This document shows positions 1 through 7,967 of a DNA stretch of 64,000 bases, one piece after another. Position numbers and translations under genes: made by a program. This DNA is from Pseudoduganella lurida (lineage in GTDB: Bacteria; Pseudomonadota; Gammaproteobacteria; Burkholderiales; Burkholderiaceae_D). Every line of letters starts with the position of its first letter. Position 1 is the stretch's first letter. Location of the stretch: positions 1,302,001 to 1,366,000 of the forward strand of contig NZ_VLLB01000001.1 of assembly GCF_007830455.1 (NCBI RefSeq), written 5' to 3'. The notes beneath the pieces are model-generated. The model was not told where the DNA came from, did no database searches, and saw nothing but the letters and a program-made list of their open reading frames with translations.

Positions 1-1141
1 TGGATGCCGGCCAGGATGCCGGGGTACTTGGCCAGCACGTCCTGCGGCACATCGGGCAGCGCCATCTCGCCTTCGAGGATTTCGCGCTTGACGGCGCGCT
101 CGAAGATCTCGGAGAGGCACTGCACCTGCGCCTCGGCCAGCGTGTTCCCGGCGCTCATGCCGTTACTGACGTACAGGTTCTCGATCAGGTTCGACGGGAA
201 ATAGACCACTGCGCCATCCGAATGCCGCGTGAACGGCAGCGAGCAGATGCCCCGTTCCGCATTGCCGGAGTTGGTGTCGACCAGATGCGAGCCGCGCAGT
301 TCGCCATCCGGGTCGTAGATCTCCCGGCAGTAATCGTCGAGGATTTCAACCGGCAGCGCATCCTTGCGGCCCGGCTTGAACCAGCGCTCGTTCGGGTAGT
401 GCACGAAGGGCGCGTTGGCGATCTCCTCGCCCCAGTACGCACCGCCATAGAAATGGTTGCAGTTGAGTCGCTCGATGAACTCGCCCAGCGCCGAGGCCAG
501 CGCGCTTTCCTTCGTCGAACCCTTGCCGTTGGTGAAGCACATTGGCGAATGCGCGTCGCGGATATGCAGCGACCAGACATTCGGCACGATATTGCGCCAC
601 GAGGCGATCTCGATCTTCATGCCCAGGCCGGCCAGCACGGCGGACATATTGGCGATGGTCTGTTCCAGCGGCAGATCCTTGCCGGCGATATACGTGCTGG
701 CATCCTGCGAAGGATTCAGCGTGAGCAGCGCCTGGGCATCGGCATCGAGGTTGTCCACTTCCTCGATCACGAATTCCGGGCCGGCCTGCACCACTTTCTT
801 GACCGTGCAGCGCTCGATCGACCGCAGGATGCCCTGGCGGTCCTTGTCCGAAATATCGGCCGGCAGTTCCACCTGGATCTTGAAGATCTGCTGATAACGG
901 TTTTCCGGGTCGACGATATTATTCTGCGACAGACGGATATTCTCGGTCGGGATATTGCGGGTATTGCAGTACAGCTTCACGAAATAGGCCGCGCACAAGG
1001 CGGACGACGCCAGAAAATAATCGAACGGGCCCGGCGCCGAGCCGTCGCCCTTGTAGCGGATCGGCTGGTCTGCCACCACCGTGAAGTCGTCGAACTTGGC
1101 TTCGAGACGAAGCTTGTCGAGAAAGTTGACCTTGATTTCCA
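1..1141 (-). CDS. ycaO: OsmC-YcaO fusion protein, 3' end outside window
   Basis: About 380 residues are visible, read from the ATG at 1141 to the window edge. Residues 1 to about 135 look like an OsmC/Ohr-type domain (DKLRLEAKFDDFTVV, then GPFDYFLASSALCAAYF). From about residue 190 the protein follows E. coli YcaO closely: FTNGKGSTKESALASALGEF, YPNERWFKPG, GICSLPFTRHSDGAVVYFP, YVSNGMSAGNT and CLSEIFERAVKREI. These are the Glu/Gly-rich segments that build the ATP site of YcaO enzymes, which phosphorylate amide oxygens. YcaO of this subfamily is linked to RimO-dependent methylthiolation of ribosomal protein S12. E. coli YcaO lacks the N-terminal OsmC part. The gene lies 40 bp after the MarR gene on the same strand and may end that operon. 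The C-terminus is not visible. Confidence 0.9.
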
Positions 1142-1181
1142 TGAGAATTCCAGAATTGCGCGCGATGCGAAGTGGGCGCCA

Positions 1182-1562
1182 TTATCCGTGTTTTCCGGGA
1201 TCGGGCATAGGCTGATGGCGGGCCCAGGCGTCTTCGACCGTCTCGCGCGCCGTCGCCACCAGGCGCCGCCCGGCGGGCCGCAGCGTGACGCGGCGGTCCG
1301 CCACGCCGCCGTGGTAGTCCACCAGCCCGACCTTTTCCAGTGCGCGCACCCGCCGCAACAGGGCGGAGCGCGACGTGCCGAGTTGCGTGGCGAGCGACCG
1401 CATGTCGCCCGGCTCGTGGCCAGCGCCGGCGAGTGCGTGCAGCATCACGAAATCATCGAAATCGATGCCGTGCCAGGTTCCCAGGTCGTCGTCCAGCCGC
1501 GCGCGGAATGCCGCGTAGGCCCGTTGAAAGGACAGGCACTGCCGGAGAGCGGCATCGCTCAT
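1182..1562 (-). CDS. MarR-like winged-helix regulator
   Basis: A 126-residue protein starting at MSDAALRQ. The winged helix is seen at residues about 50-105: DMRSLATQLGTSRSALLRRV is the helix-turn-helix, followed by the wing DYHGGVADRRVTLRPAGRRL. The length fits MarR-type one-domain regulators. Its start codon overlaps the stop of the upstream GIY-YIG gene in an ATGA junction, so the two are translationally coupled. A longer frame upstream exists but is covered by the GIY-YIG gene. Two palindromes at the operon promoter make autoregulation plausible. The ligand is unknown. Confidence 0.82.
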   Translation of the reverse strand: MSDAALRQCLSFQRAYAAFRARLDDDLGTWHGIDFDDFVMLHALAGAGHEPGDMRSLATQLGTSRSALLRRVRALEKVGLVDYHGGVADRRVTLRPAGRRLVATARETVEDAWARHQPMPDPGKHG

Positions 1563-1921
1563 GGCGCGCTCCGGTCCGGTTCGTAGTCCAGTGCGCCATG
1601 GCAGGGAATCTCCTGGCGCCACAGGACAAGGAGGTCTGCCAGTTCGCGCGTAATGTCGGCGGCGGTGTCCGCGCCCGGCTTCACCATGTCCAGCACTTCG
1701 AAGGTGAAACTCGTTTCGCCGTGCGACAGCCAGTCCTGGCGCAGCAGCCGGTTGCGATGGCTGCCCTGGCGCAACTCGAAGCGGTGGCGGTTCAGTGCGC
1801 CCTGTGCATCGCCGGCACCGGCAACCAGCACGCGGCCGGTGACGCGATTGCGGATCATGTAGACCCCGGCGCGGGTCTTCGTCTCGAGGTATTGCTGCTT
1901 CAGGAGGCGTTTGTCGGTCAT
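1559..1921 (-). CDS. GIY-YIG nuclease family protein (degenerate motif)
   Basis: A 120-residue single-domain protein, MTDKRLLKQQYLETKTRAGV at the N-terminus. The GIY half of the motif appears as RAGVYMIRNRVTGRV, but the YIG half is VLVAG, so the usual Tyr is missing. A conserved-looking basic stretch follows (NRHRFELRQGSHRNRLLRQD). The family contains nucleases of the UvrC/Slx1 type, but the lost Tyr makes activity uncertain. It starts 22 bp after the DUF2239 gene and overlaps the MarR gene by 4 nt. An in-frame ATG at 1930 is an alternative start. Confidence 0.75.
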   Translation of the reverse strand: MTDKRLLKQQYLETKTRAGVYMIRNRVTGRVLVAGAGDAQGALNRHRFELRQGSHRNRLLRQDWLSHGETSFTFEVLDMVKPGADTAADITRELADLLVLWRQEIPCHGALDYEPDRSAP

Positions 1922-1943
1922 GGTTTCCATCCAGATCGTGTGA

Positions 1944-2549
1944 TCAGGGTGCAGGACTGGCGGCCAGCCGCAGCGCGTACTCGCGTACATCGCCGGGCCA
2001 GGCGGCGGCAAGGTCGCCGAACGTTTCGATATCGTCCGCAAACAGCGCCCGGGTGCTTTCCTCGAAGCCGGGCAGGTCGCCCGCGATGGCCGAGATGAAC
2101 CGGTAGGTGCGCTCCTGGGCCGCGCGCCGCTCGTCGTGCCCGGCGCTGGCACGCCTGGCCTCGTCCACCAGCTTGCGCAGGGCGACCGACGCGCCGCCCG
2201 GCTGGGCCGACAGCCAGTCCCAGTGGCGCGGCAGCAGCGTGACCTCGCGCGCGATCACGCCCAGCTTCGGGCGCCCCCTTCCGCGCGGTGGTGAAGCGAC
2301 ATCGTCCGGTGCCGGGGCGTCCGCTGCAGCGTCGGCAGATGCCACGGGCAGACGCGCCAGTGCTTCCGCATCACTGCCCCGAACATCCACTTCCAGCACG
2401 CGGCCGGTGCTGTCGTCGAAGAGGAGCAGGGGCTCCGTGGCGCCGGCCTCCATTGCATGCTTGACGGCCAGCATGGCGGATGCATGGGTTCCGTAAGCAA
2501 TGCGCCGAAAGCCGGCGAAGGCGGTGACGGAGCGGGAGATGGACGTGGT
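1944..2549 (-). CDS. DUF2239 family protein
   Basis: About 201 residues from MTTSISRS. Family hallmarks are TAFAGFRRIAYGTHASAMLA near the N-terminus, the LLLFDDSTGRVLEVDVRG segment, and the central block GRPKLGVIAREVTLLPRHWD followed by WLSAQPGGASVALRKLVDEA. The domain has no known activity. It is the first gene of the DUF2239 / GIY-YIG / MarR run. In-frame ATGs lie at 2573 and 2558. The promoter -10 at 2580-2585 would put the transcript start almost on the 2573 ATG, so a leaderless start there is possible. I prefer 2549 because homologues I recall begin with MTT-like sequence. Confidence 0.8.
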   Translation of the reverse strand, partial: TTSISRSVTAFAGFRRIAYGTHASAMLAVKHAMEAGATEPLLLFDDSTGRVLEVDVRGSDAEALARLPVASADAAADAPAPDDVASPPRGRGRPKLGVIAREVTLLPRHWDWLSAQPGGASVALRKLVDEARRASAGHDERRAAQERTYRFISAIAGDLPGFEESTRALFADDIETFGDLAAAWPGDVREYALRLAASPAP

Positions 2550-2579
2550 CATAGGGGCCATGAGTGATTGCATGGCCGA

Positions 2580-2620
2580 ATTCTACCCGGGCAAAAAAGA
2601 CGCGTCAATCTACCCGGGTA
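2580..2620 (-). promoter_or_regulatory. Promoter with two TACCCGGG palindromes (candidate MarR operators)
   Basis: On the minus strand a -35 TTGACG (2603-2608) and a -10 TAGAAT (2580-2585) are separated by exactly 17 bp. The palindrome TACCCGGGTA at 2611-2620 lies just upstream of the -35. A one-mismatch copy, read on the plus strand as TACCCGGGCA at 2584-2593, fills the spacer edge and overlaps the -10. The copies are 27 bp apart. Binding at both would block RNA polymerase. The MarR protein encoded in this operon is the natural candidate, which is an inference. Confidence 0.7.
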
Positions 2621-2746
2621 AAATTAGAAGAAGTCTCTGCGCGGCGCGCAAAATACCTGACATCGGTGGCAGGACAAGCTAGAGTCGTGCTGCCACAGCC
2701 GAGTCGGCGACGCCCTTTCAATCCGCGCTCCTCCAGGAAGATTGCC

Positions 2747-2995
2747 ATGCCCGTCCTTGAAGTTGCTTTCTATTTTTTGCTGGAAGTCGTGTTCCATTCC
2801 CTGGGCAGGGCCGTCATCTTCGTGTGCTCGCTGGGACGGGCCCGTGCCCGGCGCAAGCAGGAACCGGTGGACAAGGCGCATCGGAATCGCGCGGGGAACC
2901 ACCATGCCACCATCGTTTCCATGGAAGTGACGCAGGTGATCGGGGTCCTGTTCGTGGTTGCCGTCGTCACCCTGCTGGTCGCCATCCTGCACTAG
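2747..2995 (+). CDS. Small two-helix membrane protein, unknown
   Basis: An 82-residue protein starting MPVLEVAFYFLLEVVFHSLG. A good ribosome site (CAGGAAG, about 6 nt upstream) selects this ATG over the longer frame. There are two hydrophobic segments, residues about 5-30 and 60-80 (TQVIGVLFVVAVVTLLVAIL), joined by a charged Arg/Lys/His-rich loop. I do not recognise a family. It is transcribed towards the minus-strand gene that follows. Confidence 0.6.
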   Translation: MPVLEVAFYFLLEVVFHSLGRAVIFVCSLGRARARRKQEPVDKAHRNRAGNHHATIVSMEVTQVIGVLFVVAVVTLLVAILH

Positions 2996-3025
2996 CCTGC
3001 CTGCGACCGGACGACCTACTGCGCG

Positions 3026-3802
3026 TCACATCCGCTTGCCTTCGTCGACCTGCTTGCCATCCTGGCGCACGACCAGGCCCGTGGCCTTGCCATCGGCCGC
3101 GCCACGGAATTCGACTTCGATATTGCGTTCCTTCATGAAGAACGTCGTGGCGCCTTTCGGGTACAGCGTGACGGGCCGGCCGCCGATCTCGACGGATAGA
3201 TTGCCGCCCTCGCGCCTGAAGACCAGGACCTTCTGGATAGTGGCGGCATAACTACCCGCGAATCGTTCCAGGTCGGCCTCGTTCAGCGAGACCGCCTTGC
3301 TGTCGTTCGCTCTCTGGATGGCCTTGTGGCCATAGCTCAGCACGCGCGAGAGCGTCCACGTCTTGTCCGCATTGCGCAGCCACAGCATCGTGAATTGCGC
3401 TTCTCCATTCGGCGGCAGCGGCACGCCTTTCGGTCCCTGGGTGAATTCGTGGCGGCCCGTGACGACGGCGGCATATACGTCCGGACCGCGGTTGAGCAGG
3501 TACGTCTGAACGTCCTTGTCCTGCGCCGTACGCCTGATGGCCATGTCGGGCCGGCCGCAGATGTTCTTGCGCACACTGTCCGTCAGGGCGGCGCGGCCGC
3601 TCGTCAGGCCGCCCAGGTCATGATAGAACTCGACATTTTCGGCCGTCAGCCTGTCCAGCGTGGCGTAGTCGCAATCGTTATAGGCTTGCCAGTAAGCCGC
3701 GTCGGCGGTTTTCACTTCCGCCAATAATCCGGGATTCTGGGCCAGGGCAAACAGCGGTGCGGACAGGGCAATGCAGGCAAACGACTTGCGAACGATGGAC
3801 AT
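3026..3802 (-). CDS. Exported NTF2-like (DUF4440/SnoaL-type) protein
   Basis: A 258-residue protein with a signal peptide (MSIVRKSFACIALSAPLFAL-AQ). After it, residues about 28-150 read as an NTF2-like cone fold: VKTADAAYWQAYNDCDYATL, LTAENVEFYHDLGGLTSGRA, then VYAAVVTGRHEF and WTLSRVLSYGHKA. A second, C-terminal beta-rich part (FAGSYAATIQKVLVFRREGG through FRGAADGKATGLVVRQDG) resembles the DUF3471-type domain that often follows hydrolase or NTF2 domains. No catalytic residues can be assigned. It is probably periplasmic. Confidence 0.75.
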   Translation of the reverse strand: MSIVRKSFACIALSAPLFALAQNPGLLAEVKTADAAYWQAYNDCDYATLDRLTAENVEFYHDLGGLTSGRAALTDSVRKNICGRPDMAIRRTAQDKDVQTYLLNRGPDVYAAVVTGRHEFTQGPKGVPLPPNGEAQFTMLWLRNADKTWTLSRVLSYGHKAIQRANDSKAVSLNEADLERFAGSYAATIQKVLVFRREGGNLSVEIGGRPVTLYPKGATTFFMKERNIEVEFRGAADGKATGLVVRQDGKQVDEGKRM

Positions 3803-4087
3803 GGATATTCCGAAGTCTGGTGAATGGAAGGCCAGTCTAGCCGCGATTATTTAATCTTTGGAATTAAATCCGCTCAGTGCAGTGAGTTTTGATGCTTTCA
3901 TTTTGAAAGCAAACGGAAGTGGTATTGCATGGCTTTTCAATCGGGATGGAACATCGGCGGAGGCAGGTTTAGAATCATGTTGCGCGGCAGCAGAGCAAAG
4001 TCCGGCTCGCACCGACCAACAGATTCGCCTTGCAGGATCGCCCGCGCCAGCGCGAGCATCGACCTCTCATTCAAAAAAGGGAACCTC

Positions 4088-4636
4088 ATGAAATTTGCAG
4101 TCCAGGCAGTCGCAGTCCAGGCCATATTGAGTACAGCCTTGTTCATGGAAGCCCCCGCACTCGCCGTCGCCCCCGCGGCACCCGCCGCTGCCACCAGCCC
4201 GGCGCACGTCAAGTCCGTGGAGGCTCTGCTGGGCGCCATGCACATCGAAAAAGCCCTGCGGGGCGTGGCCGCGCGCAGCAAGTACCAGAGCGATGCGCAG
4301 CGCCAGACCGTTTTTGCCAAGATCGACAAAGTGCCGCCCGCGGAGATTTACCGGCGCCTCGCGCCGCCCCTCACGCGCACGATTTCCGAAGAGACGGCAA
4401 CCGAAATGACCCGCTTCTACACGACGCCGTACGGCCAGCAGGTCATCAACAAGAAGTACAACAGCGGACCGCAGATCATGATGTCCGGCGTGACGCCGGC
4501 CGTGCCGCCCGAAGAAAAGAAGGAGCGCAAGCGGCCTGCTTATGTCAAGGCCAGCAAGGAGCTTGCGGATGCTGGGGCCGCGATCGACCACGAGGCGTTC
4601 GTTCTCCTGCAGCAGATTAACAAGGAAAAGCGCTAG
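4088..4636 (+). CDS. Exported DUF2059 domain protein
   Basis: A 182-residue protein from MKFAVQAVAVQAILSTALFM, with a cleavable Ala-rich signal (APALAVAPAAPAAATSP). The body has the DUF2059 pattern: HVKSVEALLGAMHIEKALRG, helical segments, then ISEETATEMTRFYTTPYGQQ and VINKKYN. DUF2059 proteins are small helical exported proteins of unknown role. The upstream GGGA at short spacing supports this ATG rather than the longer frame. No partner gene is adjacent. Confidence 0.75.
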   Translation: MKFAVQAVAVQAILSTALFMEAPALAVAPAAPAAATSPAHVKSVEALLGAMHIEKALRGVAARSKYQSDAQRQTVFAKIDKVPPAEIYRRLAPPLTRTISEETATEMTRFYTTPYGQQVINKKYNSGPQIMMSGVTPAVPPEEKKERKRPAYVKASKELADAGAAIDHEAFVLLQQINKEKR

Positions 4637-4873
4637 GCCGTTCCCGTCGATCCCGGGCCGCGCCTGCGTGGCGCGGTCGACCTCCCTTCCCGTCAACAGC
4701 GCCCCGCCCGCCCCCCCTGGCCGTGCGGCAAACGGCCGCTTCCGCCAAGCCCAGCAAGGCGACGTTCCCCCGAATGTCTGTGCTACGCTGCCCCTCCACT
4801 TCGATGCCTCGACCAGGCCTCGAAGTGGCATGGAAGCGCGTCAATCACGTCAATAATAACGAGGGCAGCGACA

Positions 4874-5323
4874 ATGACATCATCAACCAGTTCGTCCCGC
4901 TTCAGAGTTTCATCGGCGGTTTTTAACCTGCTTGACCCCATACCGTTCGGCTTTTTCGTGGCCACGTTGATCTTCGACGTGATCTACGCGAGCAATGCCA
5001 ATGTGATGTGGGCCAAGAGTGCTTCATGGCTCGTCAGCATGGGGCTGCTGTTTGCCATCATTCCCCAGCTGATCAATCTGGCCTGGGTGTGGTTCAGCAA
5101 GCGGCGCGTCCGCACCCGCGGCGCGGCCATCAACTTCTGGCTCAACGTGATCGGTATCGTTGCAGCACTCATCAATGCATTCGTGCACAGCCGGGATGCC
5201 TACGCAGTCATCCCCGATGCCGTCTGGCTGTCCGTCGTGACGGTCGTTGCAATGGGAATCGGCCGCATCATCCTGGCCGGCGAAATCGTCACTTTCAAGG
5301 AATCGGGCCATGGCAAAGTATAA
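4874..5323 (+). CDS. DUF2231-type four-helix membrane protein
   Basis: A 149-residue protein with four hydrophobic segments (about 20-42, 48-72, 83-105 and 115-138), typical of DUF2231. Readable landmarks are LLDPIPFGFFVATLIFDVIY, INFWLNVIGIVAALINAFVH and VVTVVAMGIGRIILAGEI. Its stop overlaps the start of the next gene by 14 nt, so the two are probably translationally coupled. Such proteins are often found near redox or cytochrome proteins; a link to electron transfer from the downstream dehydrogenase is inference. Confidence 0.8.
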   Translation: MTSSTSSSRFRVSSAVFNLLDPIPFGFFVATLIFDVIYASNANVMWAKSASWLVSMGLLFAIIPQLINLAWVWFSKRRVRTRGAAINFWLNVIGIVAALINAFVHSRDAYAVIPDAVWLSVVTVVAMGIGRIILAGEIVTFKESGHGKV

Positions 5324-6638
5324 GAAAACGTGGCAGTGCGCCTTGGGAGTCGCTGCCGGCATGTCGCTGCTATTGAGCGGCTGCGGCGACAACGAACGCG
5401 TGGATCCTTCGAAACAGATCGGCGCCAATCCGGAGCTGCCGAAATCGCAGAACTTCCTGGTGCCGCCGATGCAGGTGCCGGGTGGCGTGGGCTGGCAAGG
5501 CAATGCGGCCCCGAAAGTGGCCGACGGCCTGCAGATCGAGAAGATCGCCTCCAACCTGCTGCATCCGCGCCAGCTGCTGGTGCTGCCGAACCAGGATGTG
5601 CTGGTCGTCGAGGGCAACGGTCCGGGACAGGAAGCCGTCACGACGCCGAAGCAGGTCATTGCCGGCATCGTCAAGAACCGCTCCGGCAAGGGCGGCAAGG
5701 GCGGCAACCGCGTGACGCTGCTGCGCAAGAAGCCGGGCGCCACCGGTGAGTGGGAGCAGCACGTCTACATCGAAAACCTGCATTCGCCGTTCGGCATCCA
5801 GCTGGTGGGCGATACGCTGTTTGTCGCCAATACCGGCAACATCATGAAGTACCGCTACACGCCGGGTGAAACGAAGATGTCCGATCCGGGCACGGAACTG
5901 GGCGACCTGCCCAGCACGGTGAATCACCACTGGACGAAGGCGCTGCTGGCCAGCCCGGATGGCAAGAAGCTGTATGTGGGCAGCGGCTCGAACAGCAACA
6001 TCACGGAAAACGGCCTGGACGTGGAATACCGCCGCGCCGCCGTGCTGGAAGTCGATGCGGCCACCGGCGCCAGCCGCGTGTTCGCATCGGGCCTGCGCAA
6101 TCCCACCGGCCTGCAGTGGGAACCGCAGTCCGGCAAGCTGTGGGCGATCGTCAACGAGCGCGACGAGATCGGTGCCGACCTGGTGCCGGACTACATGACG
6201 TCCGTGCAGGAACGGGGCTTCTATGGCTGGCCTTACAGCTATTTCGGCCAGCACGTGGACAGCCGCGTGAAACCGCAGCGGCCGGACCTGGTGAAGAAAG
6301 CCATCAAGCCCGACTACGCGCTCGGTTCGCACGTGGCGGCACTGGGCCTGCTGTTCTACACCGGCACGGGCCTGCCCGAGAAATACCGCAGCGGCGCGTT
6401 CGTGGCGGAACATGGCAGCTGGGACCGTTCGCCACTGAGCGGCTACCAGATCGTCTATGTGCCGTTCCAGAACGGCATGCCGACGGGTGCGGCGCAGCCG
6501 GTCGTGACGGGCTTCCATTCGGCCGATGAAAAGGACCTGTATGGCGCGCCGGTGGGCATGGCGCAGGATGCCGAAGGCGCGCTGCTGTTTGCCGATGACG
6601 TGGGCAATGTCATCTGGCGGGTGACGGCGAAGAAGTAA
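5310..6638 (+). CDS. PQQ-dependent sugar (sorbosone) dehydrogenase-like lipoprotein
   Basis: A 442-residue protein starting MAKYKKTWQCALGVAAGMSL with lipobox LLLSGC, so it is an exported lipoprotein. The rest is a six-bladed propeller of the GDH-B/sorbosone dehydrogenase family: LLHPRQLLVLPNQDVLVVEG, HSPFGIQLVGDTLFVANTGN, ASGLRNPTGLQWEPQSGKLW, IVNERDEIGADLVPDY, RGFYGWPYSYFGQH and FVAEHGSWDRSPLSGYQIVY. These match the PQQ/Ca-binding His and Arg regions of the family. The substrate cannot be read from the sequence. It overlaps the DUF2231 gene and is followed by a hairpin terminator. Confidence 0.88.
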   Translation: MAKYKKTWQCALGVAAGMSLLLSGCGDNERVDPSKQIGANPELPKSQNFLVPPMQVPGGVGWQGNAAPKVADGLQIEKIASNLLHPRQLLVLPNQDVLVVEGNGPGQEAVTTPKQVIAGIVKNRSGKGGKGGNRVTLLRKKPGATGEWEQHVYIENLHSPFGIQLVGDTLFVANTGNIMKYRYTPGETKMSDPGTELGDLPSTVNHHWTKALLASPDGKKLYVGSGSNSNITENGLDVEYRRAAVLEVDAATGASRVFASGLRNPTGLQWEPQSGKLWAIVNERDEIGADLVPDYMTSVQERGFYGWPYSYFGQHVDSRVKPQRPDLVKKAIKPDYALGSHVAALGLLFYTGTGLPEKYRSGAFVAEHGSWDRSPLSGYQIVYVPFQNGMPTGAAQPVVTGFHSADEKDLYGAPVGMAQDAEGALLFADDVGNVIWRVTAKK

Positions 6639-6646
6639 GGGCCGCC

Positions 6647-6712
6647 AGGGAGTGGATGCCAACGCAGTCGCGCACCCCATCCACTCCCTGAGCTTCTCAA
6701 TTTTTATTTCGC
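6647..6712 (+). terminator. Hairpin terminator after the PQQ dehydrogenase gene
   Basis: A perfect 12-bp stem, AGGGAGTGGATG (6647-6658) against CATCCACTCCCT (6678-6689), with a 19-nt loop. A T-rich tract (TTTTTATTT) follows about 10 nt later. It lies 9 nt after the stop codon. Confidence 0.7.
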
Positions 6713-6730
6713 TCCGATCTTTCGACGCTC

Positions 6731-7390
6731 ATGAGTGACAAGGTCATCACCTCCTCCCTGCAGGCAATCACGCTGTTCAGATCGATCGTCAAGTCGCCGC
6801 TGCAAACCCTGCTGAACGGCGAGGTGTTCAGTGTCGAAGACGAATCGCAAGCCGCGTCGCCGGTCGCACAGGTCCTCGACCTGTCCGCGTCGTCCGACCT
6901 GGTCGTCAAATATCAGACGAGCTCCGCTGCGTTTCTGGCGGCCAGCCGGCTTCTCTACAACAACGAAAGCGAATGCCGCTCATTCCCCCTGTCGCTCACG
7001 CTGCGCAACTCGGTGAACGGTTCCTACGAACTCACCGAACTGAACAAGCTGCAGCATGCGGTATCGATTCTCGACTCGGGCATTCCGGTGATCGTTCCGC
7101 GCTACCTTTGCTATGCGAGAGCCTTCCCGAAACAGGATCCCGACACCCTGTATGACCTGCTGGCGGTGGAAACCGTGCCGCTCATCCGGCATGTGTTCTC
7201 TGCGACCCACCTGAATCTGCCGATGCTGCGCATGCAGATGGAATCCAGGAAGCAGGACGAAGTGGTGCTGGAGCCGAACCTCAAATCGCTGGCGGGCATC
7301 CGCACATCGGGAGCCAACACGTTCCTGTTCCTCAGCAAGAAGTACCTGGATCTGCACGGCCTGCCCTATCTGTACAAGAAAGGGTGCTGA
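6731..7390 (+). CDS. Unrecognised 219-residue cytosolic protein
   Basis: Starts MSDKVITSSLQAITLFRSIV and ends LDLHGLPYLYKKGC. No signal peptide or membrane segment is visible. The sequence looks like a folded mixed alpha/beta protein with helical parts at residues 1-30 and 60-80. I do not recognise a family. No clear Shine-Dalgarno precedes the ATG. It stands alone between a terminator and a small minus-strand gene. It has fewer GC-ending codons than its neighbours by eye, which may hint at later acquisition; no count was made. Confidence 0.6.
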   Translation: MSDKVITSSLQAITLFRSIVKSPLQTLLNGEVFSVEDESQAASPVAQVLDLSASSDLVVKYQTSSAAFLAASRLLYNNESECRSFPLSLTLRNSVNGSYELTELNKLQHAVSILDSGIPVIVPRYLCYARAFPKQDPDTLYDLLAVETVPLIRHVFSATHLNLPMLRMQMESRKQDEVVLEPNLKSLAGIRTSGANTFLFLSKKYLDLHGLPYLYKKGC

Positions 7391-7432
7391 TGCGGACCGC
7401 ACCGGCGCCACGGAGCGCCAGTGGGCCAATCC

Positions 7433-7573
7433 CTACACGCCGTTCAGCTTCCGTTTTTCCTGCTTGTGTTCCTTGTAGAGCAAGAACGCCATCGCCGCCG
7501 TGCCGAGCAGCAGGATGACACTGGCCGCATCCACGCCGACATTGACGCGCACATCCACTTTCACATCTTTCAT
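7433..7573 (-). CDS. Tiny single-helix membrane protein
   Basis: A 46-residue protein, MKDVKVDVRVNVGVDAASVI, then a hydrophobic helix ILLLGTAAMAFLLYKEHKQE and a basic tail. The alternating Val/charged N-terminus looks like a short beta-strand. An in-frame ATG at 7591 would add MDQGET. An AGGAGG sits too far upstream of either to settle the start. Function unknown. It faces the 3' end of the preceding plus-strand gene. Confidence 0.5.
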   Translation of the reverse strand: MKDVKVDVRVNVGVDAASVILLLGTAAMAFLLYKEHKQEKRKLNGV

Positions 7574-7841
7574 CGTTTCGCCCTGATCCATGGTTGTATT
7601 GCGCCACGAGGCGCCTCCTTGTCGCTGCAATCTCAAGCATAGCCACGCGGCTTTGGTGATGCAAGGTGCGGGGCAATCGAACGGCCGCCTGATGGTCTGC
7701 GTGTCATCGAGCCGATGCCGGCGGTCCTGACGGACGCGCAGCTGGAAGCGACGGGCGCGGGCAAGCGACCATGCAAGTGACAGATCCAGCCCCTGCCCGC
7801 GCCCTTGCCCGCTGCAGAGGCGGTAATCGCACGCCGGGTTT

Positions 7842-7967
7842 TTAGCAGACGCCGCCTTTTGCGAACTCGGTCATGGCAAGGCCGAACAGCTGCCATGCGA
7901 GCCAAGCCGCGGTGATCAGAAGGGTCATGATGGACAACGCAACGAGTGAAGGCTTCTTGGCTTTCAT
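7842..7967 (-). CDS. Possible 41-residue membrane peptide
   Basis: An ATG at 7967 opens MKAKKPSLVALSIMTLLITA, followed by AWLAWQLFGLAMTEFAKGGV and Cys-stop. The composition, a basic start and one long hydrophobic helix, is typical of real small membrane proteins. No strong ribosome site is visible. The remainder of 7574-8181 holds no other gene that I can support. Confidence 0.35.
   Translation of the reverse strand: MKAKKPSLVALSIMTLLITAAWLAWQLFGLAMTEFAKGGVC

Noticed and set aside
222..1586. A 454-residue plus-strand open frame.
   Set aside because: It covers the opposite strand of OsmC-YcaO and MarR; those frames have clear families, this one has none.
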